A stretch of DNA of 64,000 nucleotides from Sphingomonas phyllosphaerae 5.2 (GTDB lineage: Bacteria; Pseudomonadota; Alphaproteobacteria; Sphingomonadales; Sphingomonadaceae), in assembly GCF_000419605.1 (NCBI RefSeq), contig NZ_ATTI01000001.1, positions 2,328,501-2,392,500 on the forward strand, in the 5' to 3' direction. Position numbers and translations under genes: made by a program. Below are positions 63,578-64,000 of this stretch, in pieces. How positions within the stretch are numbered: position 1 is the first letter of the stretch; each line of letters starts with the position of its first letter. A model generated the notes under the pieces. The model saw only the letters and a list, made by a program, of their open reading frames with translations. It searched no databases and was not told the origin of the DNA.

Positions 63578-64000
63578 CTAGCGCCGCGCATCCGCGCGCT
63601 TTGTGCGCAGCGTCGGCGCCGCCGCCGCGGGATCGTCCGGCCACGGATGCCGCGGGTAGCGCCCGCGCATCTCGCGCGCCACCTCGCGCCAGCTACCCTG
63701 CCAGAACCCCGGCAAGTCGCGGGTCGTCTGGATCGGGCGCCCCGCCGGTGACGTCAACGACAGCACCAGCGGCACGCGTCGTTCGCCGACCAGCGGATGC
63801 TCGGCCAGCCCGAACAGGGCTTGCACGCGCAACTCCACCGTCGGGCCCGCTTCGGCGCCATAATCGATCGCATGCGTCGATCCTGCCGGGCTCGTGAACT
63901 CGGCCGGCGCGAGGCGGTCGATCTGGCGCAGCGCATCCCAGCCGATCAGCTGCCGCAAAGCCTCGGTCAACGCACCCGGCGCGATCGCATCCAGCCGCCG
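63578..64000 (-). CDS. hrpB: ATP-dependent helicase HrpB, C-terminal part (cut by window)
   Basis: About 140 residues are visible; the frame is open to the right edge, where the N-terminal helicase domains must lie. The segment TSPAGSTHAIDYGAEAGPTVELRVQ, LFGLAEHPLVGERRVPLVLSL and GFWQGSWREVAREMRGRYPRHPWPDDP is the diagnostic HrpB C-terminal domain. HrpB is a DEAH-type helicase of unclear role. It ends TKRADARR. Confidence 0.92.
   Translation of the reverse strand, partial: RRLDAIAPGALTEALRQLIGWDALRQIDRLAPAEFTSPAGSTHAIDYGAEAGPTVELRVQALFGLAEHPLVGERRVPLVLSLTSPAGRPIQTTRDLPGFWQGSWREVAREMRGRYPRHPWPDDPAAAAPTLRTKRADARR

Overview
The window is a high-GC, gene-dense stretch of chromosome that looks like an alphaproteobacterium of the Sphingomonas group. 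The support is the RcdA homologue, the small DUF465 and DUF2794 proteins, an outer-membrane TonB-dependent receptor, an L-fucose-type sugar-acid operon, 'vgr related' and TSUP genes, and dispersed palindromic repeats of the 'ERSEAIQ' type. No rRNA, tRNA, CRISPR array, insertion sequence or prophage was seen. Both ends cut genes: a PLP decarboxylase on the left and an HrpB-type helicase on the right.

Layout. 1-2361: decarboxylase plus deoxyhypusine-synthase-like protein, probably polyamine (homospermidine) synthesis. 2424-11530: MAPEG protein, two paralogous exported esterases around a catalytically degenerate asparagine-synthetase homologue and a LacI regulator, then a TonB-dependent receptor and a Baeyer-Villiger-type monooxygenase. 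11553-15802: glmU-glmS (UDP-GlcNAc), diverging from a phosphoglycolate phosphatase and a VanZ-like protein. 15846-23009: a tightly overlapping phosphate operon, phoR-pstSCAB-phoU-phoB. 23119-28232: Pro/Ala-rich exported protein, SDR, cysE with DUF2794, TSUP transporter, and ahpC-ahpD diverging from oxyR (28383). 29391-34461: TonB-like protein, moaD-moaE, pgsA, an LplT-like MFS protein, a 49-residue membrane peptide and a gamma-carbonic-anhydrase-like protein. 34579-38567: nitronate monooxygenase, rcdA, two divergent DUF465 genes, a prepilin peptidase with a coupled secreted protein. 38647-42019: thiolase and CPA1 antiporter.

42072-52635 is a sugar-catabolic island. A minus-strand operon encodes an aldo/keto reductase fused to a SAF domain, the UxaA catalytic part, an SDR, a fumarylacetoacetate-hydrolase-family enzyme and a mutarotase. 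An IclR regulator diverges from it. A sugar MFS transporter and a divergent GH2 beta-galactosidase follow. The set fits the non-phosphorylative L-fucose route, ending in pyruvate and lactate. 52762-64000 holds housekeeping genes (lepB-rnc, pgi, gor), a VapBC toxin-antitoxin pair with its operator on the start codon, an outer-membrane protein, a thioesterase/metallopeptidase/copper-chaperone group and the hrpB end.

The main non-coding structure is a composite repeat of about 140-185 bp. Five long copies (30383, 35812, 40018, 61300, 63248) and two short palindromic copies (26876, 30103) sit in the long intergenic gaps. Several strong hairpins also lie directly on ribosome binding sites or start codons. 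All functional calls rest on reading the sequence and recalled family knowledge; no database search was run.
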